A program made the position numbers and the translations under genes. The notes under the pieces are model-generated. The model was not told where the DNA came from. It made no database searches and saw nothing but the letters and a program-made list of their open reading frames with translations. A stretch of 64,000 bases of DNA. Origin: Bacillus tuaregi. GTDB lineage: Bacteria; Bacillota; Bacilli; Bacillales; Cytobacillaceae. Shown one piece after another: positions 8,582 through 16,321 of this stretch (the first letter of the stretch is position 1; each line of letters opens with the position of its first letter). The DNA lies in NCBI RefSeq assembly GCF_900104575.1, contig NZ_LT629731.1:2062462-2126461 (forward strand). Reading direction: 5' to 3'.

Positions 8582-8800
8582 CTTCATTCAGCAAATGCTT
8601 TTTGTACCGAAGCTTGCGACAGGTACAGAAGTCCTCCACTTCTACAAGTGGGGGATGAAGGCAAATGGTCCTTCGATTCAGTGGGGTACAAACCCCGGCT
8701 GAATGAAGTTAAGCCTCCGGCGAGTCATGCGATTTTTTAAAGGTAGTTTACCCGAGCGAGCTCAGGTAATCCGGACGCAAATTCGACGGTTGAATTTGAT
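8578..8800 (+). repeat. Family A structured repeat, copy A2 (full length)
   Basis: A 223-bp copy closely matching A1 through both modules. The terminal inverted repeat of module I is intact, and the right end reads gaatttgat. Differences from A1 fall partly in loops (cgacggttgaatttg instead of cgacgggcgaatttg). The left end overlaps the stop codon of the Pro/Gly-rich gene at 8120. Confidence 0.85.
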
Positions 8801-8854
8801 TGGAAATATTAGAATAAATGATAAAGTTTTGTGTGAAAAGTAGGGAGATGGATA

Positions 8855-8893
8855 GAGTGTCAAGTACCAATAAGATGCCTGACACTCTTATTT
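8855..8893 (+). terminator. Hairpin with T tail (plus-strand orientation)
   Basis: The stem gagtgtca/tgacactc has a loop of about 17 nt and is followed by ttattttttagg. The T tail points along the plus strand, so it would stop transcripts leaving the Pro/Gly-rich gene and repeat A2 before they run into the minus-strand DUF134 gene. It contains the caggca-type sequence seen at other gene ends in this window. Confidence 0.6.
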
Positions 8894-8894
8894 T

Positions 8895-9263
8895 TTAGGT
8901 ATCGCTTGAATCCATCATCAGCGCTCTTCTTTTACGGCAGCCACAGCCCCGACATGGTTTGCCATCACTTTCACAAAGCTTATAATTTCCGCCTTCAATT
9001 CGTAGCCTTTTTCCAAGCACAAGGGATTCGGCCAGTTTTTTTCTCGCATCATTATAGATTCCTTGAACAGTTGTTCTAGCAATATCCATTTGCTTCGCAC
9101 AGTCCTCCTGTGTTAGCCCTTCCAAATCAATCAGTCTAATGGTTTCATATTCTTCAATATTCATGGTCACAAAATGATCTTGTTCTGTTTCTACATCAAA
9201 TGGGCCGAATTGGCTGCTGGCTGGTAAACAGCATACTTTCCGCCACTTCTTAGGTCTTGCCAT
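8895..9263 (-). CDS. DUF134-family DNA-binding protein
   Basis: A 122-residue protein beginning [14 protein letters not shown], the hallmark start of the DUF134 family. A sigma-70 region 4-like helix-turn-helix lies near residues 40-80 ([30 protein letters not shown]). It has a Cys-rich tail with [10 protein letters not shown]. Members are presumed transcription factors, often near metal or iron-sulfur cofactor genes; the Cys clusters suggest metal binding. The ATG at 9263 has an aaaggggtgat site upstream. A longer frame to 9305 exists but lacks a site. It lies 260 bp from a Fur-family gene on the same strand, with a MITE-like repeat between. Confidence 0.8.
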   Translation of the reverse strand: MARPKKWRKVCCLPASSQFGPFDVETEQDHFVTMNIEEYETIRLIDLEGLTQEDCAKQMDIARTTVQGIYNDARKKLAESLVLGKRLRIEGGNYKLCESDGKPCRGCGCRKRRALMMDSSDT

Positions 9264-9291
9264 TTCATCAATCACCCCTTTACAAAAAGCT

Positions 9292-9467
9292 GTGTTAAAG
9301 CACAATGTTTATTTTCAAGCAGGTTGATTGTAGTGGAAGGCACGCAGACTCCTGCAGGAGAAGCGAAACAGACGAGACCCCGCAGACACGAAGTGTCGAG
9401 GAGGCTCGGCGGTCGCCTGCGGAAAGCGAAGTGCCTGGAACGAAAATCAACACTCATGTTTAACAGA
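9292..9467. repeat. Family B MITE-like repeat, copy B1
   Basis: The copy runs from gttaaagcacaatgttt to aacactcatgtttaac, so its ends are imperfect inverted repeats, with gttgatt/aatcaac just inside. The GC-rich centre (gcctgcggaaagcgaagtgcctgg) is the type of intergenic repeat common in Bacillus genomes. Related copies are at 28908 (opposite orientation) and 62303 (shorter). It encodes no transposase. Confidence 0.7.
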
Positions 9468-9522
9468 GCCTTACAAAAAAGAGAAGAGTTATCCTATCAA
9501 ATTGAATTGTTTAAGGCATATG

Positions 9523-10047
9523 TCATTTATATGCTAGAGTGTTTTCTAAAATCTCTCTTGAAGCATCCTCAGTATGAAGGTTTGAGTCATCCTCAAGCTG
9601 CTTGTTATTCTTACAGGAGCTACAAATACCGCTCATAACCATCATGATGTCATCAATATCGTCATTAAATATTTCTTCCACATAATCCCTTTGCTCAATT
9701 AATTCATTGAAAATATGACTATCGGAGTATTCTTTAATTTGACCGCACACCTTACACTGAAAATGCATATGAAGCTTCTTTTTACTAAACATACTAAGCT
9801 CGTAATATCTGCTGTTATTCATGATGACCTCATTAATAACACCCATTTTCTTTAACACATCAATATTACGATATACAGTCGGTAGACTGACCCCATGTTC
9901 CTTCGTCAATAGATAGATTTGTTCGGGTCGTAAATGTTCAGTTGACTCGACAAACAGCTTGATGATGATGGATCTTGAAGCAGTAGCTTTATAGCCTTTG
10001 CTAGTGAGCAGCTTGATAATCCTCGAAATTTTGTCCTCCACGTCCAT
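9523..10047 (-). CDS. Fur-family metal- or peroxide-responsive repressor
   Basis: A 174-residue Fur superfamily regulator. The winged-helix N-terminal domain (about 1-85) contains LRPEQIYLLT and the recognition helix LPTVYRNIDVL. The dimerisation domain has HMHFQCKVCGQI and a second CxxC (CSSCKNN near residue 145), which together would form the structural zinc site. The C-terminus is extended by about 25 residues beyond the second CxxC compared with typical Fur or PerR. It is not clear from sequence whether it senses iron, zinc, manganese or peroxide. The upstream intergenic region carries two acatatgtca palindromes 33 bp apart, which could be its operator. Confidence 0.85.
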   Translation of the reverse strand: MDVEDKISRIIKLLTSKGYKATASRSIIIKLFVESTEHLRPEQIYLLTKEHGVSLPTVYRNIDVLKKMGVINEVIMNNSRYYELSMFSKKKLHMHFQCKVCGQIKEYSDSHIFNELIEQRDYVEEIFNDDIDDIMMVMSGICSSCKNNKQLEDDSNLHTEDASREILENTLAYK

Positions 10048-10159
10048 GCTTTCACCTGTCCCCTTAAAATGATTATGATGTTCGTGCCATAGATTAATAG
10101 TATTACCATAGAGCTATTCATGATGGTGGTTCATGACAATAAAAGAAAAACCCTATTTC

Positions 10160-10204
10160 TAACATATGTCATTAACAGAATATTCCTTTATCTGACATAT
10201 GTCA
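10160..10204. promoter_or_regulatory. Pair of TGACATATGTCA palindromes upstream of the Fur-family gene
   Basis: A perfect 12-bp palindrome tgacatatgtca lies at 10193-10204. A one-mismatch copy, taacatatgtca, lies at 10160-10171. Their centres are 33 bp apart, three helical turns, which places both on the same face of the DNA. The nearest genes are the minus-strand Fur-family gene (start 10047) and, beyond repeat A3, the plus-strand gene at 10694. They look like operators for a dimeric regulator; which one is unknown. Confidence 0.5.
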
Positions 10205-10330
10205 ATAATTTTAGAAAAATTAAAATAGTAGGGTTATACCGTTAATAATTAATAGGGGATGCAGATGTATATATTCGTATTTCCTGTTAAATAGCAGTCT
10301 TAGCTCATGTTGTTCAAGAGCCCGACACAA

Positions 10331-10484
10331 TTAATTCCTGTACATGTTGTAAAATGAACATAGAGTTATATACTGCTTCGCAGAATCATATCCCCATAGA
10401 GTTGTCTTCACCTTTAATCCATTCTCTTCATGAATCAACCCAAAATAACTACTAAATAAAGTTCCTATCGTTTCTTTTAAATTT
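10331..10484 (-). pseudogene. Truncated gene remnant abutting repeat A3
   Basis: On the minus strand an open frame of about 50 codons with coding-like composition runs from the A3 boundary to a TAA at 10331-10333. It includes ETIGTLFSSYFGLIHEENG, GLKVKTTLWGYDSAKQY and CSFYNMYRN. No start codon with a ribosome binding site is present, and the 5' side is cut exactly where the repeat begins. I read this as the 3' end of a gene whose front was lost when A3 inserted or recombined. The family is not recognised. Confidence 0.4.
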
Positions 10485-10674
10485 AACTTCATTCAGCAAA
10501 AGTCCTCCACTTCTACAAGTGGGGGATGTATGCAAATGGTACTTCGATTCAGTGGGGGTTCAAACCCCGGCTGAATGAAGTTAAGCCTCCGGCGGATGTC
10601 ACGGATTTTTAAAGGTAGTTTACCCGAGCGAGCTCGATAAAAATCCGGACGCAAATTCGACGGGCGAATTTGAT
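10483..10674 (+). repeat. Family A structured repeat, copy A3 (internal deletion)
   Basis: A 192-bp copy that keeps the terminal inverted repeat and the later hairpins of module I but lacks the about 34-bp gtacc/ggtac hairpin. In module II both arms of a stem have changed together: ggattttt at the left and aaaaatcc at the right replace gattttttaa and aggtaatcc of A1. This favours selection on base pairing. Its right end (tttgat) lies 19 bp before the ATG of the CrtI-like gene, so it supplies that gene's leader. Confidence 0.85.
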
Positions 10675-10693
10675 TATGAGTGTGGTGCTTACG

Positions 10694-12220
10694 ATGGAAA
10701 ATTATGATTTCATCATCATTGGTGCAGGGATGGGTGGCTTAAGTGCTGCCAATTTTTTAGCCAAGTATCATAAAAGGGTACTGGTGCTGGAAAAGCATCA
10801 TATTCCCGGAGGTCTTGTCACGTCTTTTACAAGAAAAGGAGTCCATTTTGATTTAGGGATTCATGGACTTTATGAATTAAAAGAAAACCAGGCTATCCCT
10901 CAGTTCCTAGAATTCTGGGGAGCACCACCGATTGATACAGTGCCCTGTTGCGGAGCTATGAATGGTTATATCGATGGCAAAAAGCATGAATTCAGCGCTG
11001 AGAGCCTTAAAGAAGATTTCATACGTGAATTTCCTGACAACAAAAAGGAGATTATGAAACTTTTTTACATAATTGAAACGATCAATCAAGAAATGTTTTC
11101 CGGTACAGAAGCACCGGATCCACCCTATGATATGAATTGGCTTCAGTTGCTTCGCTTTGGCATCAAAACCAAAAAGCAAAAGCCGATGTTTATGAAATAT
11201 GGCAATAAGGATGCGAGGAAAGTCCTTGACCAAATAACCACTTCTAATGAATTAAAAACCGCTATCTATTCCTACTGTCCCTATCCGATGGTGTTTATGG
11301 CATTTGCTTATCAGTGGGGCGTATTCGGTCATACTGAATATCCGCGAAAAGGAATGCAGGCGATTCCAAATGCAGCCGTTACAGGTCTGAATCGAAACGG
11401 CGGCCTATTGAAGCTTAAGACAGAGGTATGCGAGATTCTTGTGAAGGATGGACGTGCCTATGGCGTCAGGACAAAGGACGGAGATGAATACTACGGAAAG
11501 GTCATTAGCAATGCATCACCACACTATACCTATAGCTGGATTCAGGGAAAGGAGAAAGGTGTGAAAAAATGCCAGGGAAGGATTGCTGATAAAAAGATAT
11601 TTCCTTCTATATGTGCTTTATTTATGGCTGTGGAAGAAAAGTATGATTTTGGAAAGGTGAAATGTATTAGCATCACAGGAAGCAAGGATTATCAGAAGGT
11701 GCCTGAAGAATACAATGAGGAAACGGCACCAATCGTCATCAATATCTATCCGAAACAGGAAGAGGACCGATATCAGCCACTTGTTGCGCTAATTCCTCTT
11801 GAGTACAGCTATGAGGATAATTGGAGAACAGAGGAAGGAAAGGTGCGCGGGGAGGACTATCGATTATTGAAGAAACGGGTTGAAGAAACCATTTTAAATC
11901 GAATCAACCATCATTTGGGTGCGGAATTTAGGAAGGCGACTGTTTTTCATGAGCTTTCAACGCCACTAACCTACGAGAGGTATACATACAGCGAGAAAGG
12001 CTCGTTTATGGGATGGTCCATAGCAGAAAAGGAATATGGAAGGTATTTGAAACAAAGAACGGATCTAAACGATTTATATTTGGTGGGACAATGGGTGTTT
12101 CCTGGCTTTGGCGTAGCGGGTGTTATGGCTAGTGGCTATTACCTCGCGAAAGAGTTACTAAAGGAAGACGGCATCGACTTGAAGCGGGAGTTTACAGAGT
12201 ATTTTTCAGAAAAGGAATGA
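10694..12220 (+). CDS. FAD/NAD(P)-binding oxidoreductase of the phytoene desaturase/CrtI group
   Basis: A 508-residue flavoprotein. The N-terminal dinucleotide-binding motif is YDFIIIGAGMGGLSAANFLA, followed by the acidic end of beta-2 (VLEKH) and the GG..TSF segment, as in carotenoid desaturases/isomerases and retinol saturase-like enzymes. The C-terminal FAD-binding segment reads GQWVFPGFGVAGVMASGYYLAKEL. It would desaturate, isomerise or oxidise an isoprenoid or lipid-like substrate. No carotenoid genes surround it, so the substrate is open. I chose ATG 10694 because the family starts just before the FAD motif; TTG 10670 and ATG 10676 lie in or at the edge of repeat A3. No strong ribosome binding site is visible. 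Repeats flank the gene on both sides. Confidence 0.8.
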   Translation: MENYDFIIIGAGMGGLSAANFLAKYHKRVLVLEKHHIPGGLVTSFTRKGVHFDLGIHGLYELKENQAIPQFLEFWGAPPIDTVPCCGAMNGYIDGKKHEFSAESLKEDFIREFPDNKKEIMKLFYIIETINQEMFSGTEAPDPPYDMNWLQLLRFGIKTKKQKPMFMKYGNKDARKVLDQITTSNELKTAIYSYCPYPMVFMAFAYQWGVFGHTEYPRKGMQAIPNAAVTGLNRNGGLLKLKTEVCEILVKDGRAYGVRTKDGDEYYGKVISNASPHYTYSWIQGKEKGVKKCQGRIADKKIFPSICALFMAVEEKYDFGKVKCISITGSKDYQKVPEEYNEETAPIVINIYPKQEEDRYQPLVALIPLEYSYEDNWRTEEGKVRGEDYRLLKKRVEETILNRINHHLGAEFRKATVFHELSTPLTYERYTYSEKGSFMGWSIAEKEYGRYLKQRTDLNDLYLVGQWVFPGFGVAGVMASGYYLAKELLKEDGIDLKREFTEYFSEKE

Positions 12221-12223
12221 AGG

Positions 12224-12314
12224 TAAGTCTCCGGCGATTCCTGCGCTTTTTTAAAGGTCGTTTAGCCGAGCGAGCACAGGTAATCCGGAGGCAAATTCAA
12301 CGGGCGAATTTGAT
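12224..12314 (+). repeat. Family A structured repeat, copy A4 (module II only)
   Basis: A 91-bp copy containing only module II: taagtctccgg ... ccggaggc ... caaattcaacgggcgaatttgat. The outer stem is kept by compensating changes (tctccgg with ccggagg, versus cctccgg with ccggacg in A1). It begins 4 bp after the stop codon of the CrtI-like gene, whose 5' end abuts copy A3. It proves that module II can exist without module I. Confidence 0.8.
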
Positions 12315-12366
12315 CAGGTCCTTTCATAAAAAGTATGAATACTGCTTTTATTCTATAAAAGAAGCT

Positions 12367-12394
12367 GTTATACTATTATTAACCAGTGGTCAAT
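12367..12394 (+). promoter_or_regulatory. Promoter and TetR operator in front of tetR
   Basis: The 17-bp imperfect palindrome attaaccagtggtcaat (12378-12394) follows a -10-like ttatactat at about 12368 and precedes the TetR gene start by 17 bp. The same sequence, read on the other strand, recurs at 13040 in front of the epimerase gene. This pattern is typical of a TetR repressor that controls itself and its neighbour. Confidence 0.75.
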
Positions 12395-12411
12395 AAAGGA
12401 GTTTTTCGCAG

Positions 12412-12984
12412 ATGTCCCCTCGTAAACCAACCTCTCAGGAACTGACAAAAGAATTAATACTCGAAAAAGCCCGGCTTCAGTTTGTTGAAAAAGGGTTTCA
12501 ACGGGTATCGATGCGCAGTATTGCACAGCTTCTTGGATGTAGTCATGGAGCTATCTATTATCATTTTAAAAATAAAGCCGAATTGTTTTATGCGGTGGTT
12601 GAGGAGGATTTTTCTAAGCTGAAGCGTCGGTTAGAAGAAACGATTGAAGGACCTGAGGATGATACCACAAAGCTGTACTCTGTACTACTCAGCTATATTG
12701 AATTTGGCTTAAATCATCAAAGTCAGTATGAGCTGATGTTTTTGATCAGAAATTCAGAAGTGGATAGTCTTTCACAAGCATCCGCCAGCCAGAGCTATCA
12801 AAGGTTTGCTGAAACAGTTCAATCATTGTCAGACAAAAAGTTGAAAATTGTAGATGTCTGGTCGGCATTTCTTGCGCTTCACGGCTTTGTATCTCATTAT
12901 CGTGGATATGTTGAAAGCTTTGAAGAAGCACGTTTGGCTGCTCAAGCACATGTAAATTTTATTATAAAAGGACTAAAGGGATAA
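12412..12984 (+). CDS. TetR/AcrR-family transcriptional repressor
   Basis: A 190-residue regulator. The N-terminal helix-turn-helix (about 12-60) reads ILEKARLQFVEKGF, MRSIAQLLGCSHGAIYYHFKNK, a clear TetR signature. The C-terminal ligand-binding domain is all helical and unspecific. The start has aaaggag about 10 bp upstream. The palindrome in its own promoter matches one upstream of the next gene, so it most likely represses itself and the NAD-dependent epimerase gene, and is released by an unknown ligand. A short spacer (about 90 bp) separates the two genes. Confidence 0.92.
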   Translation: MSPRKPTSQELTKELILEKARLQFVEKGFQRVSMRSIAQLLGCSHGAIYYHFKNKAELFYAVVEEDFSKLKRRLEETIEGPEDDTTKLYSVLLSYIEFGLNHQSQYELMFLIRNSEVDSLSQASASQSYQRFAETVQSLSDKKLKIVDVWSAFLALHGFVSHYRGYVESFEEARLAAQAHVNFIIKGLKG

Positions 12985-13039
12985 TATGCTTCATAATATT
13001 TTAGGCAGGTGTGACGCTTGCCTACATTTTTTATATCGT

Positions 13040-13056
13040 ATTGACCAGCGGTTAAT
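13040..13056 (+). promoter_or_regulatory. Second TetR operator, upstream of the epimerase gene
   Basis: The 17-bp sequence attgaccagcggttaat is nearly the reverse complement of the operator at 12378 and sits 21 bp before the ATG of the epimerase gene, next to its ribosome binding site. Binding here would block transcription or its early elongation. Confidence 0.75.
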
Positions 13057-13077
13057 AAAAATAGGAGGCTGTTTTAT

Positions 13078-13995
13078 ATGAAGAAAGCATTGGTATTAGG
13101 TGCAACAGGTGGGATTGGTTCGGCGTTGGTTCTTGAGCTTGTTGAACGAGGCATAGAGGTAGTTGCTTTTGCCCGAGGACAGAAAAAATTACATGATTTC
13201 TACCAGCATGTGCCAAGGGTATCCATTTTTTCAGGAGATGCTCTCGTCGAGAAGGACGTGTTGGAGGCGGCTGATGGGGTCGATGTCATTTTTCATGCAG
13301 TGAGCTTTCCTTATGAAACTTGGGAGAAGACACATCCTTTATGCATTGAAAACATGATTAAGGGAGCAGAAAAACACGGAGCCAAAATCGTCTTAGCGGA
13401 TAATATTTATGCTTATGGAAGACAGCCAGGAATAGAGGTACAGGAAGAGACGGAGAAGAAGCCACATACAAAAAAGGGGAAAATCCGTCTCGCGATGGAA
13501 AATAGAATCAAAAGCAGTCTCGTTCCTTATTTGATTGTGCATCTACCAGATGTATACGGCCCCCATGCCGAAAATACCATCCTTCATGAAACACTCAAAA
13601 ATGTCGCTCGTAATAAAACAGCTAATTTTGTTGGTCCCATAAACGTGCCTCGAGAGTATATTTTTACCCCGGACGCTGCAAAAGCAATGGTGGAATTAGC
13701 GAGAAGAGAAGAGGCGTATAATCAAAATTGGAATATCCCAGCTGCACGCCCCATCACGGGTGAAGAAATATTAGAAATCGTACGGAACGAAGCAGGCTAT
13801 CAGAAGTCATTTAGAACAGTCTCCAAAAATATGATTCGATTTATCGGAATCTTCCAACCATTCATGAGGGAGATTGTCGAGATGATGTACTTAACAGAAG
13901 AACCCGTCCTCTTATCGGGAAAAAAATACGAAACGCAAATCGGACCCCTACCAAAAACAACCTATCAGGAGGGAATTAGAAGAACCTTACCATAA
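13078..13995 (+). CDS. NAD(P)-dependent epimerase/dehydratase-like protein (extended SDR)
   Basis: A 305-residue Rossmann protein. It has the N-terminal GATGGIGSALVLEL nucleotide-binding motif, an acidic stretch in the GDA segment near residue 58, and a VDVIFHAVSFPYETW segment. In place of the usual catalytic Tyr-x-x-x-Lys there is a less clear pattern: the ADNIYAYGR segment and later KGKIRLAME. Proteins of this group act on nucleotide sugars, quinones or secondary metabolites, and some are only NAD(P)H-binding sensors. The gene has an aggagg-type site and a TetR operator just upstream, so it is inducible, perhaps by a toxic or aromatic compound. Specific activity cannot be assigned. Confidence 0.8.
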   Translation: MKKALVLGATGGIGSALVLELVERGIEVVAFARGQKKLHDFYQHVPRVSIFSGDALVEKDVLEAADGVDVIFHAVSFPYETWEKTHPLCIENMIKGAEKHGAKIVLADNIYAYGRQPGIEVQEETEKKPHTKKGKIRLAMENRIKSSLVPYLIVHLPDVYGPHAENTILHETLKNVARNKTANFVGPINVPREYIFTPDAAKAMVELARREEAYNQNWNIPAARPITGEEILEIVRNEAGYQKSFRTVSKNMIRFIGIFQPFMREIVEMMYLTEEPVLLSGKKYETQIGPLPKTTYQEGIRRTLP

Positions 13996-14005
13996 GCAGG
14001 CATCT

Positions 14006-14022
14006 CAGGTGCCAGGCACCTG
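14006..14022. terminator. Perfect CAGGTGCC-type palindrome after the epimerase gene
   Basis: The sequence caggtgccaggcacctg is a perfect 17-bp palindrome starting 11 bp after the stop codon. It is followed only by a weak T tract. Related caggcacc-type sequences stand at other gene ends in this window (7867, 16208, 26809, 50049). It may be a weak terminator or an mRNA 3'-end stabiliser. Confidence 0.45.
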
Positions 14023-14118
14023 TCGATTTATGTCAATAAGTGTTGTTTGTTCACTTTTGCTGGTTTTTTTATTATTGTTAAGAGAGTGATACACCTAAAA
14101 ACCAAAGGGGTTTATTAT

Positions 14119-14997
14119 ATGGATATACAGCACCTTAAATATTTTGTAGAAGTGGCTAGACAAAAGAACTTTACAAAAGCATCACAAATCTTGCATGTCT
14201 CGCAACCATCCATCAGCAAGATGATCAAAAGCCTTGAGGATGAATTAAAGGTCACATTATTGGATCGTTCAGAGAGAAAAATTGAATTGACTGATGCAGG
14301 CGTAATCGTTTTTGATCAAGCATTAAAGATTCTTCAGTCACTTGAGGATGTTTATTCTTCTGTAAATGAGCTGGCGCAAGTAAAAAAAGGAACCGTGAAA
14401 TTGGGATTAATGCCGACAACCGGTGTCATCCTTTTTCCTAATGTCCTTGCCGGATTTAAGAAGGAATATCCACAAATAGATATCCAAATGGTTGAATATA
14501 ATGCGAAGCAATTAAAGACTAGGGTTGAGCAAGGAGATATTGATTTAGGAATTACGGTTCTTCCGGTAGATTCCGAACGTTTTGAAACGGTCCCATTGTT
14601 ATCTGAAGAACTCGTGGTCCTTGTAGATAGTGAGCATTGGCTAGTCAAAAGCGATTCAGTAAGTTTAGCAGATTTAAAGAATGAATCCTTTATCCTTTTA
14701 ACCGAAAATTATGCCCTTCATGATGTGGTGAAACAAGCGTGTATGCAGTCGGGATTTGAACCCATTGTGACTTACAAAAGTTCACTTTGGGATTTAATCG
14801 GTGAAATGGTATCAGCAAGGCTTGGAATTTCATTAATTCCTCGGTCGATGGTAAGGCTTATCAATCAAAACGTCCATACGATTTCCTTGACCTCTCCACA
14901 AATCGAGTGGCAGTTAGTTCTGATTTACAAGAAAAATAAATATCTTTCCTTTGCGGCACGAGAGTTTATTAAGTATATCCAAATGCATAAACCTTAA
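14119..14997 (+). CDS. LysR-family transcriptional regulator
   Basis: A 292-residue LysR-type regulator. The winged helix-turn-helix at the start reads MDIQHLKYFVEVARQKNFTKASQ, SQPSISKMIKSLED, LLDRSERKIELTDAG. The effector domain from about residue 90 begins KKGTVKLGLMPTTGVILFP. The true start is the ATG at 14119, preceded by aaagggg, and not earlier in-frame codons. It is close to the CidR/AlsR-like group by its general shape, but the ligand is unknown. It lies just ahead of a branched-chain aminotransferase gene in the same direction; the intervening region carries an actata/tatagt inverted repeat that may be its target. Confidence 0.9.
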   Translation: MDIQHLKYFVEVARQKNFTKASQILHVSQPSISKMIKSLEDELKVTLLDRSERKIELTDAGVIVFDQALKILQSLEDVYSSVNELAQVKKGTVKLGLMPTTGVILFPNVLAGFKKEYPQIDIQMVEYNAKQLKTRVEQGDIDLGITVLPVDSERFETVPLLSEELVVLVDSEHWLVKSDSVSLADLKNESFILLTENYALHDVVKQACMQSGFEPIVTYKSSLWDLIGEMVSARLGISLIPRSMVRLINQNVHTISLTSPQIEWQLVLIYKKNKYLSFAAREFIKYIQMHKP

Positions 14998-15000
14998 TCC

Positions 15001-15030
15001 ACTATAACTTTAACCTATAGTTTGTATAGT
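15001..15030 (+). promoter_or_regulatory. Candidate LysR binding site upstream of the aminotransferase gene
   Basis: An inverted repeat actata (15001-15006) ... tatagt (15016-15021) fits the T-N11-A type arrangement of LysR sites, and a third tatagt follows at 15025. The LysR stop codon is only a few bases upstream and the aminotransferase starts about 95 bp downstream. The target gene is inferred from position only. Confidence 0.4.
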
Positions 15031-15123
15031 TTATATATATTTTACGAATCGACACCCCCAGAGTAAGATGAGAAATAAATCTTCATTCTATTTGAAATGT
15101 TTATGCAAATGACTATGGGGGCT

Positions 15124-16191
15124 ATGATGATGAAAATAAAAATGGAATTAACCAAGGTTAAAAAAGATAAACCTATCAGTAACCAGTTAGGCTTTGGACA
15201 GTTTTTTACTGACCATATGTTTATCGAAGATTATACTGACGAAAAGGGCTGGCATGATCCACGAATCCTACCGTATCAATCCATTTCCTTAGATCCAGCA
15301 GCAAAGGTTTTTCATTATGGTCAAACGGTATTTGAAGGCTTAAAGGCGTATCTGACAATCGACCAAAAGGTGCGGTTATTCCGGCCAAAAAGCAATTTTA
15401 AACGATTAAATGCCTCTAATGAACGGCTATGCATTCCTGCGATTAATGAGGAGCATGTATTAGAAGCATTGAAAGGATTAATTACAGTCGACCGTGAATG
15501 GATTCCGACGAATCCAGGAACGTCCCTGTATATCCGTCCATTCATCATCGCAACCGATCCGTGTTTGGGCGTGTCCTCTTCTAAGAGGTTCCAATTGATC
15601 ATCATTATGTCACCGGTGGGGTCTTACTACAAAGAAGGGATAAAGCCCGTAAAAATTCAAGTGGAGCAGCATTATGTACGGGCTGTTGCAGGGGGAACGG
15701 GCGCCGCAAAAACAGGTGGGAACTATGCTAGCAGTCTGAAAGGACAAGAGCTTGCAAGCAAGGATGGATATTCGCAAACCTTATGGTTAGACGGGATTGA
15801 AAGGCGATACATAGAAGAGGTAGGAAGCATGAATATCTTCTTCAAAATAAATGGTATCGTTGTAACACCTGAGTTAAATGGAAGCATCCTACCAGGTATT
15901 ACACGTGATTCCATGATACAGCTGTTAAAATCAAAAAATATCCCTCTTGAGGAGCGCCGAATTTCAATGGATGAGGTTCTTGAAGCCTATCATAACGGAA
16001 CCTTAGAGGAGGCCTTTGGTACAGGAACAGCCGCCGTCATCTCACCAATTGGTGAATTCAAATGGAAGGACAATCGAATCATCCTAAACAATAGCGAAAT
16101 AGGCGAAGTCACACAAATGCTCTATGATACGTTAACAGGCATCCAAAACGGCTCACTGGAGGATCCATTTGGTTGGACGATTACATGGTAA
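15124..16191 (+). CDS. ilvE: Branched-chain amino acid aminotransferase
   Basis: A 355-residue class IV PLP-dependent aminotransferase that interconverts leucine, isoleucine and valine with their 2-oxo acids, using 2-oxoglutarate/glutamate. Family features in order are FHYGQTVFEGLKAY near the N-terminus, RLNASNERLCIP, the catalytic lysine region GTGAAKTGGNYASSL (Lys about 199) and EEVGSMNIFF, then GTGTAAVISPIG near the end. Length matches the Bacillus enzymes. Three consecutive ATG codons (15124, 15127, 15130) follow a ggggg site; 15124-15130 are all plausible starts. The gene stands alone, not in an ilv operon, and may be under the preceding LysR regulator. Whether its main role is synthesis or catabolism is unknown. 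Confidence 0.92.
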   Translation: MMMKIKMELTKVKKDKPISNQLGFGQFFTDHMFIEDYTDEKGWHDPRILPYQSISLDPAAKVFHYGQTVFEGLKAYLTIDQKVRLFRPKSNFKRLNASNERLCIPAINEEHVLEALKGLITVDREWIPTNPGTSLYIRPFIIATDPCLGVSSSKRFQLIIIMSPVGSYYKEGIKPVKIQVEQHYVRAVAGGTGAAKTGGNYASSLKGQELASKDGYSQTLWLDGIERRYIEEVGSMNIFFKINGIVVTPELNGSILPGITRDSMIQLLKSKNIPLEERRISMDEVLEAYHNGTLEEAFGTGTAAVISPIGEFKWKDNRIILNNSEIGEVTQMLYDTLTGIQNGSLEDPFGWTITW

Positions 16192-16207
16192 TCGACAAAA
16201 AACGACG

Positions 16208-16231
16208 TAAACCGACGGGTGACAGGCACTC
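16208..16231 (+). terminator. Hairpin after the aminotransferase gene
   Basis: The stem cgacgggtg/cactcgtcg encloses acagg and is followed by aaaag rather than a T run. It belongs to the gene-end caggca hairpins noted elsewhere in this window. Termination is weakly supported. Confidence 0.35.
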
Positions 16232-16321
16232 GTCGAAAAGTTCGCTAAAAGGAGAATGATTTGATCCAATTCGTAGGACACTACTGTCAATGACTTTTTT
16301 TGAAAAGGAGCTTGAGGCAGT

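Noticed and set aside
9324-9638. A 104-codon plus-strand frame
   Set aside because: It runs through repeat B1 and the antisense of the Fur-family gene; there is no ribosome binding site.
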